From positions 7,084,609-7,148,608 of the forward strand of contig NZ_AP018288.1 of assembly GCF_002368335.1 (NCBI RefSeq): DNA of 64,000 nucleotides, written 5' to 3'. A program made the translations under genes and the position numbers. Origin of the DNA: Nostoc sp. NIES-4103. GTDB lineage: Bacteria; Cyanobacteriota; Cyanobacteriia; Cyanobacteriales; Nostocaceae. This document shows positions 53,385 to 61,704 of the stretch, piece after piece; within the stretch, counting starts at the first letter, position 1, and each line of letters opens with the position of its first letter. The notes under the pieces are model-generated. The model was not told where the DNA came from. It made no database searches and was given only the letters and a program-made list of their open reading frames with translations.

Positions 53385-54491
53385 TCAAGTGACATTTAAT
53401 AGTTTCATATATTTAGCAATTGTTGGTTTCCAAGTGAATTGTTCAAGCCAGTTTGATGGCACTGACGGAAATTTGCCAGATAAAATGTTTAAAATTGCTT
53501 CTGCCATAGCTTGACTATCTCCCACGGGAACTAGTAATCCATATTTGCCATGATCTAAAATCTCCGCAGGCCCACTTTGACAGTCTGTAGAAACTACTGC
53601 TGTTCCTGTTGCCATTGCTTCAACAAGGACATTGCCAAAACCTTCCCATGCTGAAGATAAAGCAAACACGCTAGCTCGTGCCATGTAAGCATAAGGGTTA
53701 TTCTGAAAGCCCAGCATTGCTACATGATTTTCCAAACCTAATTCACGCACTAATGCATCTAAGTGTGATCGCTCCCTCCCACTACCTAAAATCACCAGTC
53801 TGGCTGGCCGCACCTGTATCACTCGTGCAAAAGCGCGGATCAAGGTAGAAAAGTCCTTTTGAGGCATTAAACGTCCCACGCCCAAAACAACAGGTAATTC
53901 TCCAGTTTGGAACCAGGGATGTTCTACGGGTTCTTTGGCCTTTTCTAAGATTTCAGGAGTAATTATCGGGTTGTAAATTACTTGAATCCGTTCTAGGGGT
54001 AGTTTTGTAATTTGGGCTAGATCCTCTGCTACCCCCATTGAAACTGCTACAATTTCATCTGCCCACGGGTAAAATAACCGTGTTGCTAGAGGTGTTAGAC
54101 GTGCTGTGAGTTGTGGTAAGCGCTTTGCTTCCAAAGAAAGTGTATTGTGTTCAGACACAATAACTCGTGTCTGCACTTTGGAAAGATACTTCGCCCATAT
54201 GGCAATTTCACAAGGATAGTGTAGAGCGCAGAGCAAGTTTACAGGTTGCTTTTGCTGCAAGTACTTTACAAGTTTAGGCAAGCTAGTCGGCAACTTTGGA
54301 GCTTGTAAATCCACGATACCCACTTGCTTTGAGACTTGTGACAGGTAAGGGCCACTTACCTGAGTGAGTACTAAATCGACACTTAAACCTTCAGCTGCAA
54401 AGCTATTGGCTAAGTTAACCATAACCCGCTCCACTCCACCACCCATGAGGGAGCGCAGAAATATAGCAACATGAGGTGAATCTTTCAGCAC
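53385..54491 (-). CDS. Glycosyltransferase family 4 protein
   Basis: A 368-residue GT-B enzyme with GTG start at 54491. The N-terminal domain begins HVAIFLRSLMGGGVERVMVNL, the acceptor-side glycine-rich loop of GT4 enzymes. The donor domain has VVLGVGRLMPQKDFSTLIRAF, RLVILGSGRERSHLDALV and the EX7E motif EGFGNVLVEAMATG. It probably builds exopolysaccharide or O-antigen-like glycan. It differs clearly from the neighbouring glycosyltransferase, so the pair is not a recent duplication. Confidence 0.92.
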   Translation of the reverse strand: MLKDSPHVAIFLRSLMGGGVERVMVNLANSFAAEGLSVDLVLTQVSGPYLSQVSKQVGIVDLQAPKLPTSLPKLVKYLQQKQPVNLLCALHYPCEIAIWAKYLSKVQTRVIVSEHNTLSLEAKRLPQLTARLTPLATRLFYPWADEIVAVSMGVAEDLAQITKLPLERIQVIYNPIITPEILEKAKEPVEHPWFQTGELPVVLGVGRLMPQKDFSTLIRAFARVIQVRPARLVILGSGRERSHLDALVRELGLENHVAMLGFQNNPYAYMARASVFALSSAWEGFGNVLVEAMATGTAVVSTDCQSGPAEILDHGKYGLLVPVGDSQAMAEAILNILSGKFPSVPSNWLEQFTWKPTIAKYMKLLNVT

Positions 54492-56140
54492 AGTTATCCT
54501 GAATCAGGGTTGACTTTTACCTTTATTAACGTGAGTTCGACAAGTGCTGTTTTTACCTCTCCCCCAGCCCCTCTCCTACAAGGAGAGGGGAGTAAAACCC
54601 TTATTTTTTATTTACTCCTCCCTCTACTTTTAGGAGAGGGAGGTAGGGAGGGAGAGATTCATCGAACTCAGGTTTTATTAAGGTTCGCTCAAATGTTGAC
54701 GAAGTAATATTTTTTACACATAAAAACAATATGGAAGGAGAAAGTTTTAGCTTCGCCTTTAGAAAGAGAAAAAGAAGAACATAAAAATTTTCGATTGTAA
54801 AAAATAATTTTTTTCAGGTTCTTCATAAGTTTATCTTTTGCCACAGGCAAGCTTTTTACTTTCGCTTTTCCTTAGCATGAGTGTAATTAATTGTGTTGAA
54901 TCACTTATAAAAACGTAACTTACTACAGAATACAGCAAATATCGGCGATCGCCAATGACCTGAAGTGCTAAACTGAGATCAAATCACCCTAGCATCACCC
55001 AAAAAGGGTAAAAATAGCGCTCACAAACGCTGGGTTGTAATCGATTCTGGACAGTATTCAGCCGACATTAATCAGCTGAATACGCTAGTACAGGAAAAAT
55101 ACCCGTCGTGCGTGGCAATCCCAGCAAACTCGGCGTAAGTTCGCGGTTCTTAAAGTTAAAGTTCGTAGGTAAAACGGTCGAGTATTACTAGTTTTCCTAT
55201 TAACTCTAAGCTATGAGTTTTTACGGTTGACAATTAACACAAGTCAGAATTTGCAAAGGGAACCGTGTTAGCGGACTTTGCCGAAAGCCGCACAAGTGGC
55301 ATTCAACAATCAACGACTTCAAGCAGGGTAATTTATCTTTTGGAGTTACCCAGCAATTCATCTTTAATGATGACGTTTTCAATCAACCGTAGATATACTT
55401 GAGCGGTGTGTAACAAAAACTGTAGCTAGCTTTCTGCCCTGGGAATTATGGGCGGGCAAGATTAGGAACTACGGAACCTCAGCTTGCGATCGCCACTAAA
55501 TTAGTTCTAACCAATTGACATCACAGTCTTTGCTATCACCAGGGTAAGTTTGAATAACTACTAGCTATAAGTATACAAATAGCAGTAAATTTGTGCTTAT
55601 GACTCAATTCATTGGTGAGGTAAGGGGTAAGTTGATAAATCCACTCTTAGGCTAGACAAATTAGTACTTATATACTAACCAAAGAAAACATTTTCTTTAG
55701 TCTTGGTGGGGACAGTTCATTGGTTCTAGACAAAGTGCAGATAATTTGAATTTAGGTTACTGAGGACTTTCTCAAATGGTCGCACCCTTGGGTTTATTTT
55801 CCTCCTAGTCCTAGTACTCAGTAGCCAGTCTCTTTGCTGCACCAATCGAGTCACTTAGTATAAAAAGTTTTATGTATTGAATTTGGCATCCAGTCGTAAT
55901 TCCAAGGAAGCAAAACTATGTTGACGACCAAGAGTGCTATTTGAAAATGGAGTTCACCAAAAAGCAAGCATTCATGCTGGAAAATATCTATCTCATGTCA
56001 AAAACCCAGGTCGGATAAGAGTACTAAAAATCTAAAATAGATATTAAATTGAAAAAACAGAACGACCACCGACAACCGTCAGTCTATTTTACTTTCTGCA
56101 AAGCGTCGCCAGGTTGTTACCAGTGCTGAAACACGATTAC
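54492..56140. other. Long stretch without recognisable genes upstream of sasA
   Basis: About 1.65 kb. A common CTCCCCTCTCCT/AGGAGAGGGGAG palindromic repeat lies at 54555-54660. A 30-bp hairpin GTATTCAGC...GCTGAATAC lies at about 55057-55086, and another (GCGGACTTT...AAAGCCGC) near 55272-55292. An open stretch with no start codon (54977-55129, containing RWVVIDSGQYSADINQLN) may be a decayed gene. AT-rich sequence and the sasA promoter follow. I recognise no tRNA, known small RNA or intact protein. Confidence 0.55.
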
Positions 56141-57328
56141 ATGCAAGTTTCCCAGGATCAGCCTATTTATTTTGAGGCCTCACTCCAACTGTTGCTGTTT
56201 GTCGATGGACGTCCCAAGTCTCGACAACAGGTACAGCGAATACGCGCTTACTTAAAAGAATTGCAGGCTGAGTATAAATTTGAACTTCAAATTATAGATG
56301 TCGGGCAACAACCTTATTTAGCGGAACACTTTAAATTAGTAGCAACACCAGCTTTAATTAAAATCCACCCGGAGCCTAGACAAATTTTAGCTGGAAGTAA
56401 CATCATTGCTCAGTTGAAAACTTGGTGGCCTCGTTGGCAAACTGCTGTAGACACTTACTTAAAATTACAGGAAGACATCACTGAACGTATTGATGAGAAT
56501 GGTAGGGTGTCTTCCTCCAAATCAACCATCAATTCTATTGCTGTTTCTGCCGAACTCATGCGCCTAAAAGACGAAATTTTTCGCTTGAAACAGGAACAAG
56601 ATAAACTTCAAGAGCAGATACAATTTAAAGATCGGGTGATTGCTATTTTGGCACACGACCTCCGCAATCCTCTAACGGCTGTCGCGATCGCTATCGAAAC
56701 TCTTCAATCTAATTACAATCCAGAAACTGGAGACTTTGAGCGCCTCAAACCAGTAATGACAGCGCATTTATTAAAACAAGCCCGCAGTCAAACAAAAATA
56801 ATTGACCGGATGATCGCCGATCTTTTGCAGGTAGGAAGAAGCAACGATACAGAGCTACCAATAGTACCACAAAAGATTGACCTCGGTCAACTATGCTTAA
56901 GTGTGCTTGAGGAATTGCGCGATCGCTACACAGCCAAATTATTAGAGATAGAAACAGATATCCCCAAAGATTTACCAAGCGTATATGCTGATCCAGAACG
57001 TATACGCCAAGTGCTAGTAAATCTATTAGACAATGCAATTAAATATACACCCAAAGGCGGTAAGATTAGCATTGCCGGATTGCATCGTACAACCCAGAAA
57101 GTTCAGTTTAGCGTTGGTGACAATGGGCCTGGTATTCCTGTAGAAAATCGTGATCGCATCTTTGAAAACCACTATCGCCTGCAACGGGATGAAGGTACAG
57201 AAGGCTACGGCATTGGTCTTTGTTTATGTCAACGCATTATCCGAGCGCATTACGGCCAAATTTGGGTGGACTCTGCTCCCAATGGCGGAGCCTGGTTCCA
57301 CTTCACATTGCCAGTATATCCTTCTTAG
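56141..57328 (+). CDS. sasA: Adaptive-response sensory kinase SasA (circadian clock output)
   Basis: A 395-residue histidine kinase that reads the KaiABC clock and phosphorylates the regulator RpaA. Residues about 8-95 are a KaiB-like thioredoxin-fold sensor ([34 protein letters not shown]). A coiled linker follows, then the H-box with H172 ([16 protein letters not shown]), N-box [17 protein letters not shown]1 VGDNGPGI and G2 GYGIGL. I choose ATG at 56141, which gives the usual [13 protein letters not shown]; a TTG at 56114 would add nine residues. The clock genes kaiABC and rpaA are not in this window. It is transcribed alone. Confidence 0.95.
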   Translation: MQVSQDQPIYFEASLQLLLFVDGRPKSRQQVQRIRAYLKELQAEYKFELQIIDVGQQPYLAEHFKLVATPALIKIHPEPRQILAGSNIIAQLKTWWPRWQTAVDTYLKLQEDITERIDENGRVSSSKSTINSIAVSAELMRLKDEIFRLKQEQDKLQEQIQFKDRVIAILAHDLRNPLTAVAIAIETLQSNYNPETGDFERLKPVMTAHLLKQARSQTKIIDRMIADLLQVGRSNDTELPIVPQKIDLGQLCLSVLEELRDRYTAKLLEIETDIPKDLPSVYADPERIRQVLVNLLDNAIKYTPKGGKISIAGLHRTTQKVQFSVGDNGPGIPVENRDRIFENHYRLQRDEGTEGYGIGLCLCQRIIRAHYGQIWVDSAPNGGAWFHFTLPVYPS

Positions 57329-57489
57329 TCAATGGTCAATAGTCAGTAGTCAGTAGTAAAGAAAAGAATAACTAACCTGAGTTCGGGATAAGCCCAAACC
57401 ATCATTCTATCGTTGGCTGAAACTCCTAAAACTGACGCAAAATATCTCTCAAACTCTCATAACTCTGTGATCTCCGTGCCTCTGTGAGT

Positions 57490-57528
57490 CCAGTCCCCGT
57501 CTTGGCTTCTGCCGAGATGGGGAACTGG
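57490..57528. repeat. Palindromic interspersed repeat, copy C
   Basis: CCAGTCCCC/GGGGAACTGG arms around CTTGGC/GCCGAG, sitting in a CTCTGTGATCTCCGTGCCTCTGTGAG background like the elements at 10069 and 10723. The sequence of the arms is different, but the architecture and host background are alike. Confidence 0.55.
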
Positions 57529-57611
57529 CGAACCCGGAGGGTGGTTCGATAAAATCTTCTTAACCCGAACTGAGGTTAACTAACAACTGACAACTGACGA
57601 CTGACAAATAC

Positions 57612-58634
57612 TCACTTGAAAATAATCCGATTCCGTCCCTCTGCCTTTGCTTGATAAAGTGCCTTGTCTGCTGCCACAATCAAATTAGAAGGTGAAGATT
57701 CCCAGGTAGGAATAAGAGTAGCTACCCCCATACTTAGGGTGACATACTGACTCACTGCCGAACCCCTATGAGCAAGTTGTAAATTTTTGACTCCAGTTTG
57801 TATAGTTTTAGCAACATAAACGGCACCAGATGAAGGAGTGTATGGCATAATCACAGCAAATTCTTCGCCACCATAACGCGCCACTAAATCCTGATGTTTC
57901 TGGGCTTTACGGCTTAAAACAGCCCCCACTTTTTGTATACATTCATCCCCAGCGGGATGACCATATTGATCGTTATAAAATTTAAAGAAATCAATATCAC
58001 ATAAAATTAACGACAGGGGAGATCCCTCTTGTGCTAAATTAATCCATTGGGTATTTAAATATTCATCAAAACGACGACGATTAGCCAGCCCGGTTAAAGC
58101 ATCGACGTTAGCTAGATGCTGTAAAGCCAAATTTGCTGCTTCTAACTGTTTGTATATTTGTGCTTGCTGTAACAGCCTTCGCAACCGCTGGCGCAACACT
58201 GGCCAGTGAATTGGCTTGGTGACATAATCAGTTGCTCCTGCTTCAAAAGCACGATCTACTGATTCTTTATCATTTAAACTTGTAATCATTAATATAGGAG
58301 TACGTTCCCATATCTTTGAAATTACGGTATTGCCTAAAGCAGAATCAGTATCAAGACTTGCCAGTGCTGACATTAAATTATTCTTGGCAATTTGGAGTAA
58401 TTGCTTACAGCAGGTAAACCCATCCATCACGGGCATGACAGCATCTAGTAAAACTATATCTGGTTTGACAGTCTCATAAGCATCTAAGCACTGCTTACCA
58501 TCAGTGACTTCAACCACTCGATAGCCTTCTTGTTCCATAGCATCGCGCAACAGTACCCGGATAGTCTTGTCATCATCAGCTACCAGAATCACCGGGGGTT
58601 GTTTGGAAAGAGAAAATGGGCTTATGCCTGACAT
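57612..58634 (-). CDS. Response regulator with GGDEF diguanylate cyclase domain
   Basis: A 340-residue REC-GGDEF protein that makes cyclic di-GMP when phosphorylated. I choose the ATG at 58634 (MSGISPFSLSKQPPVILVAD); upstream starts at 58697 and 58766 add unlikely sequence. The receiver has D20-D22 and phosphoacceptor D64 (IVLLDAVMPVMDG) and K140 (VTKP). About 20 extra residues lie between alpha-3 and beta-4 (about 87-108). The cyclase active site is GGEEF (255-259), with DIDFFKFYND upstream. The inhibitory RxxD site is KHQD (246-249) with Lys for Arg, so product inhibition may be weakened. It is convergent with sasA, with repeats between them. Confidence 0.9.
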   Translation of the reverse strand: MSGISPFSLSKQPPVILVADDDKTIRVLLRDAMEQEGYRVVEVTDGKQCLDAYETVKPDIVLLDAVMPVMDGFTCCKQLLQIAKNNLMSALASLDTDSALGNTVISKIWERTPILMITSLNDKESVDRAFEAGATDYVTKPIHWPVLRQRLRRLLQQAQIYKQLEAANLALQHLANVDALTGLANRRRFDEYLNTQWINLAQEGSPLSLILCDIDFFKFYNDQYGHPAGDECIQKVGAVLSRKAQKHQDLVARYGGEEFAVIMPYTPSSGAVYVAKTIQTGVKNLQLAHRGSAVSQYVTLSMGVATLIPTWESSPSNLIVAADKALYQAKAEGRNRIIFK

Positions 58635-59654
58635 GAGTTGCGTTCCACAGAAAATGAAAGTATCGGGAGGGTAAACCAGGAAAAACCTGGTTTTCATAAC
58701 CAAATCACCTATGAGCGAGAGTAGTTTTACAGTAGCCAGTGTGTAAGGTATCCCTCCAAAAATCACCTATTTGGTGAATGTTTGACGGTAGTAATCTCTG
58801 TTTGGCTGATTTCTCTAGCCACGGATGTATAAAAATAACTTGCAAACAGTCTATGATGCGATCGCACAGGAGTAATTGCCACTCAGTCAGGGTTATTACT
58901 TGTAGTAAAGCTGTGTCTGTGTTCACAAACAACTTTTTTGGCAAAATAGACTGCTCAATGTTTTTCAGCCAACAAAAAGATAGATAACTAGGTTGCATAG
59001 ATAATTTCTTTGGAACGCAAAGGTAATTGTTACCTTTTTGTCCAGATGCAGTTTTGTTAGGAATTATTACTTTTATATTGCCCCGGTGATAAAGTGTAAT
59101 TACAATTATGAGCAAAACTTCAAATGCACACTTAACATCTGTAGTTACTGTAAATATCGATCTAATAAAATTTTAGGAATCGCAAAACTGTAGTATAAAT
59201 CTAGCTATCTTAACTCTTGCTATCACTAAACTTTGCACTATTACACTATTAAGCAGGCTTTAACAGACTTAAATTTTAGGACAATTACATAAATTACATA
59301 AGGGTAAAATCAAGCAAGGTACAAAACTTGATTTTATAGTTACGTTCCTGCTATTGATTTAGGTAGACTCCCTATTGAAACTTGATATAAAATCTGTAGC
59401 AGATAACACATATGTAATTTTTGATCAAACAAGCCAATATATTTCCTCAAGTCCTATGAAGATAGGAAATCTACACGTTGTAGCGATAATTAAGACTGCT
59501 ACATGAAAATAAGGTATTGCTTATTGTTGACAAAACCTTGAATTTATTTAGCAGTTGAAAGTTAATCTCTAGTGCTTAGAGATCAAAAAGCCAAAAATTG
59601 ACCTCAACCAAACATCTAAAAACTAAAATTAATCTAGATAAACCAAATCCTTAC
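58635..59654. other. Gap upstream of the REC-GGDEF gene
   Basis: About 1 kb of AT-rich sequence. No intact gene is recognisable: the longest frame here (58705-59115, minus) has no family features and no ribosome binding site. It should contain the promoters of the GGDEF gene and, on the other strand, the CRR7 gene. Confidence 0.55.
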
Positions 59655-59915
59655 ATGCCAGACCCTTTGATGTATCAGAACGACACTTTTGTTGTTCTAG
59701 AAACAAACCAACCAGAACAATTCCTCACAGCATCAGAATTATTAGAGAAGCTAAAAATTTTGATACAAAAAATTAATGTTGAGGATTTGCCACCAGAGTT
59801 GCACAGGTTTAATTCTGTGGAAACTCAAGCCCAATATTTAATCGACACAAGTTGCGAATTAGATATTGGGCCTGGAGAATATTTGCAGTGGTATGCAGTG
59901 CGCTTAGAAAAATAA
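59655..59915 (+). CDS. CRR7 family protein (chlororespiratory reduction 7)
   Basis: An 86-residue protein from the ATG at 59655; a TTG at 59598 would add 19 untypical residues. MPDPLMYQNDTFVVLETNQP, QFLTASELLEKLK, and the C-terminal CELDIGPGEYLQWYAVRLEK are the CRR7 signature. In plants CRR7 is needed to accumulate the chloroplast NDH complex; its cyanobacterial role has not been settled to my knowledge. It is a small soluble protein, transcribed alone and convergent with the DUF2854 gene. Confidence 0.87.
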   Translation: MPDPLMYQNDTFVVLETNQPEQFLTASELLEKLKILIQKINVEDLPPELHRFNSVETQAQYLIDTSCELDIGPGEYLQWYAVRLEK

Positions 59916-59981
59916 ATGTGATTAGTTCAGGTGATTAGTCCAGAGTCAATAGTCCATAGTATTTTGACTATTGACTTTTGA

Positions 59982-60530
59982 CTATTGACCAGTAGCAATC
60001 AAAGCTAATTCAATTTTATCTTCCTCTGGCTGGGTGATTTTAACTTCTACTCCAGGGCCGAAATAACTGGTCATTTTTTCCTGTTTTTCCTGCCAATTAT
60101 TAATGGATATCAACGGGGAATCAAATTCTAAAATCAGGGTATAAGCGCCATTAATTTCCGTCTCTCGTAAACCTGTAACTATTGGACGTTCCTGATCTGT
60201 AGGACTCAGACCAAGCTTAGAAAGCGCCCCATCTAAATGGGCATTTTGCCCATAGCAATATCGGGTGATATCTTTACGGATTTTATTTTGAGTTACAGTC
60301 GCTTGCTGTTCCCGCAGGAGTAAAACAGAAGAACTCGTAGCTTGACTGAAGGGTATAGGCTTGAGTTCATTGGCTTTGAGTGCCAATCCTCCCAAGAGTA
60401 GAGGAAATCCGTAAAAAAATCCTACAAGATTTAGTGTGGCGTTATTAGCAGCATAAGCAACGAAGCCCATAATGGTTAATATGCTGCCGACGGTTAAACC
60501 GAGTGTTCCCAAGGAAATTTGGCGTAACAT
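59982..60530 (-). CDS. DUF2854 membrane protein
   Basis: A 182-residue protein of the DUF2854 family, shared by cyanobacteria and plants, function unknown. The N-terminal 60 residues form two transmembrane segments (LGLTVGSILTIMGFVAYAA and LVGFFYGFPLLLGGLALKA). The soluble part follows (ITRYCYGQNAHLDGALSKLGLSPTDQERP, a family hallmark), ending ALIATGQ. Length is normal. It is followed by the convergent CRR7 gene and preceded by tandem repeats. Confidence 0.85.
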   Translation of the reverse strand: MLRQISLGTLGLTVGSILTIMGFVAYAANNATLNLVGFFYGFPLLLGGLALKANELKPIPFSQATSSSVLLLREQQATVTQNKIRKDITRYCYGQNAHLDGALSKLGLSPTDQERPIVTGLRETEINGAYTLILEFDSPLISINNWQEKQEKMTSYFGPGVEVKITQPEEDKIELALIATGQ

Positions 60531-60666
60531 GAGTTTAGGATAGTATAAATTCTTTACACATCAGTTTTATTATCATCGGCTATGAGTAACAAATTAGGGA
60601 AGAGTAGGGCTCTTGGTGATGAGGGAATGAAGAGCAGGGGAGTAGGGGAGTAGGGGAGCTGGGGGG

Positions 60667-60745
60667 ATGAGGGAGATGAGGGAGATGAGGGAGATGAGGG
60701 AGATGAGGGAGATGAGGGAGAATAACAACTGACAACTGACCACTG
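60667..60745. repeat. 9-bp (GATGAGGGA) tandem repeat array
   Basis: Six GATGAGGGA units followed by CTGACAA/CTGACCA heptads, directly upstream of the 60-residue gene at 60802. It matches the array at 38915-38977. Confidence 0.85.
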
Positions 60746-60801
60746 ACTACCCTTACGAGTTAACTTTAAAGTAAAGGATATTAAAGGACTGAAATAGAAC
60801 A

Positions 60802-60984
60802 ATGGATCTACAGACTATCAAAGAACGCATCGCTGCGGTTCAAGGGAAACGTGAGTACTTGCTAGGTCTATTAGAGAAACCTGACCTGGGAATTTTAAGG
60901 ATTGATGTGAATCAGGCTTTAGAAGAACTTGATGAGTTAATTGATGAATTTGAACGCACTATCCCAAAAACTGACAATAATTAA
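60802..60984 (+). CDS. Small conserved cyanobacterial coiled-coil protein
   Basis: A 60-residue acidic helical protein (IKERIAAVQGKREYLLGLLE, NQALEELDELIDEFERTI). The heptad pattern suggests a short coiled coil. I recognise no named family. A coding role is supported by the steady amphipathic pattern, the clean ATG start and a strong palindromic terminator just after the stop. It is a single-gene unit. Confidence 0.65.
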   Translation: MDLQTIKERIAAVQGKREYLLGLLEKPDLGILRIDVNQALEELDELIDEFERTIPKTDNN

Positions 60985-61014
60985 GCTGAACTAAGCAGCA
61001 ACTAACATCAAGCA

Positions 61015-61054
61015 AGTGTCGGTGCAACTGTTAATTAACAGTTGCACCGACACT
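61015..61054 (+). terminator. Perfect 40-bp palindrome after the 60-residue gene
   Basis: Both halves are exact reverse complements for 20 bases (AGTGTCGGTGCAACTGTTAA). It is placed 30 bp past the stop codon. It lacks a strong U-run, so it may be an interspersed palindrome used as a terminator or an RNA stabiliser. Confidence 0.7.
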
Positions 61055-61131
61055 GTTAAGTATATTTGATCTTCTGACAATCACTCAATTGAACTAAGTT
61101 TGGTTCATCAACAGCAACTAAGGAGCATGAA

Positions 61132-61548
61132 TTATCCTGTAACTGAAGCGTTTCCTGCACGCTGTCCTAGCTGTCTGACCAAAGCAATAAGTTCGGTTGT
61201 TGGTACATCTTTCTTGCAAACATCGTCAAACTTGGGTGTTAGCTTAGTCTGTGGAAAGTTTGCTTCTTCGACTGAGGAATAAGCCAGTATCTGAGTATTC
61301 GGAGAGATAGCTTTAATATGGCTTGAAGCACTCCAACCATCCATGACAGGCATCTGTAAATCCAGAACAATCACATCAGGATGACAGTTTTTAACCATGT
61401 CTATAGCTTCTTGACCATTAGTGGCTAACCCTACTACTTGAATATTTTCCTGGCAAGAAAAGGCTAATTGCAAGGTTAAACGAGTTAATTCGTGATCGTC
61501 AACCACTAGAACGCGCAAGGTAGAAGACTCACAAGGGAACATTAACAT
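61132..61548 (-). CDS. Single-domain response regulator (receiver only)
   Basis: A 138-residue CheY-like protein consisting only of a receiver domain: acidic pair D17-D18 (VLVVDDHE), phosphoacceptor D63 (VIVLDLQMPVMDGW), and the Ser/Lys region ILAYSSVEEA and VCKKDVPTTEL. The sequence around D63 and the length fit NarL-type receivers that have lost their output domain. No kinase gene is nearby. The ppk gene starts some 2.4 kb further on the same strand, ending 157 bp away, but shares no obvious transcript. Confidence 0.87.
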   Translation of the reverse strand: MLMFPCESSTLRVLVVDDHELTRLTLQLAFSCQENIQVVGLATNGQEAIDMVKNCHPDVIVLDLQMPVMDGWSASSHIKAISPNTQILAYSSVEEANFPQTKLTPKFDDVCKKDVPTTELIALVRQLGQRAGNASVTG

Positions 61549-61704
61549 TCAAGGGGAAAAAAATAAGTTACCATAGCCTTTATAGTTTATGGTAACTAGT
61601 GTCAGCTATTACTCTATCCTATGGTTGAATAAGTTGTCTTTATTCACAGCAATTAATTAAAGAAATTGTGAAAAAACTTCAATTTGCTCAAAAATCAAGT
61701 TGAC

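Noticed and set aside
54555..54660. CTCCCCTCTCCT/AGGAGAGGGGAG hairpin as a terminator or riboswitch
   Set aside because: The same sequence occurs near 49000-49035 between unrelated genes; it is an interspersed repeat.
58705..59115. 136-residue minus-strand frame upstream of the GGDEF gene
   Set aside because: No recognisable family, AT-driven composition, no ribosome binding site, and it overlaps the likely promoter.
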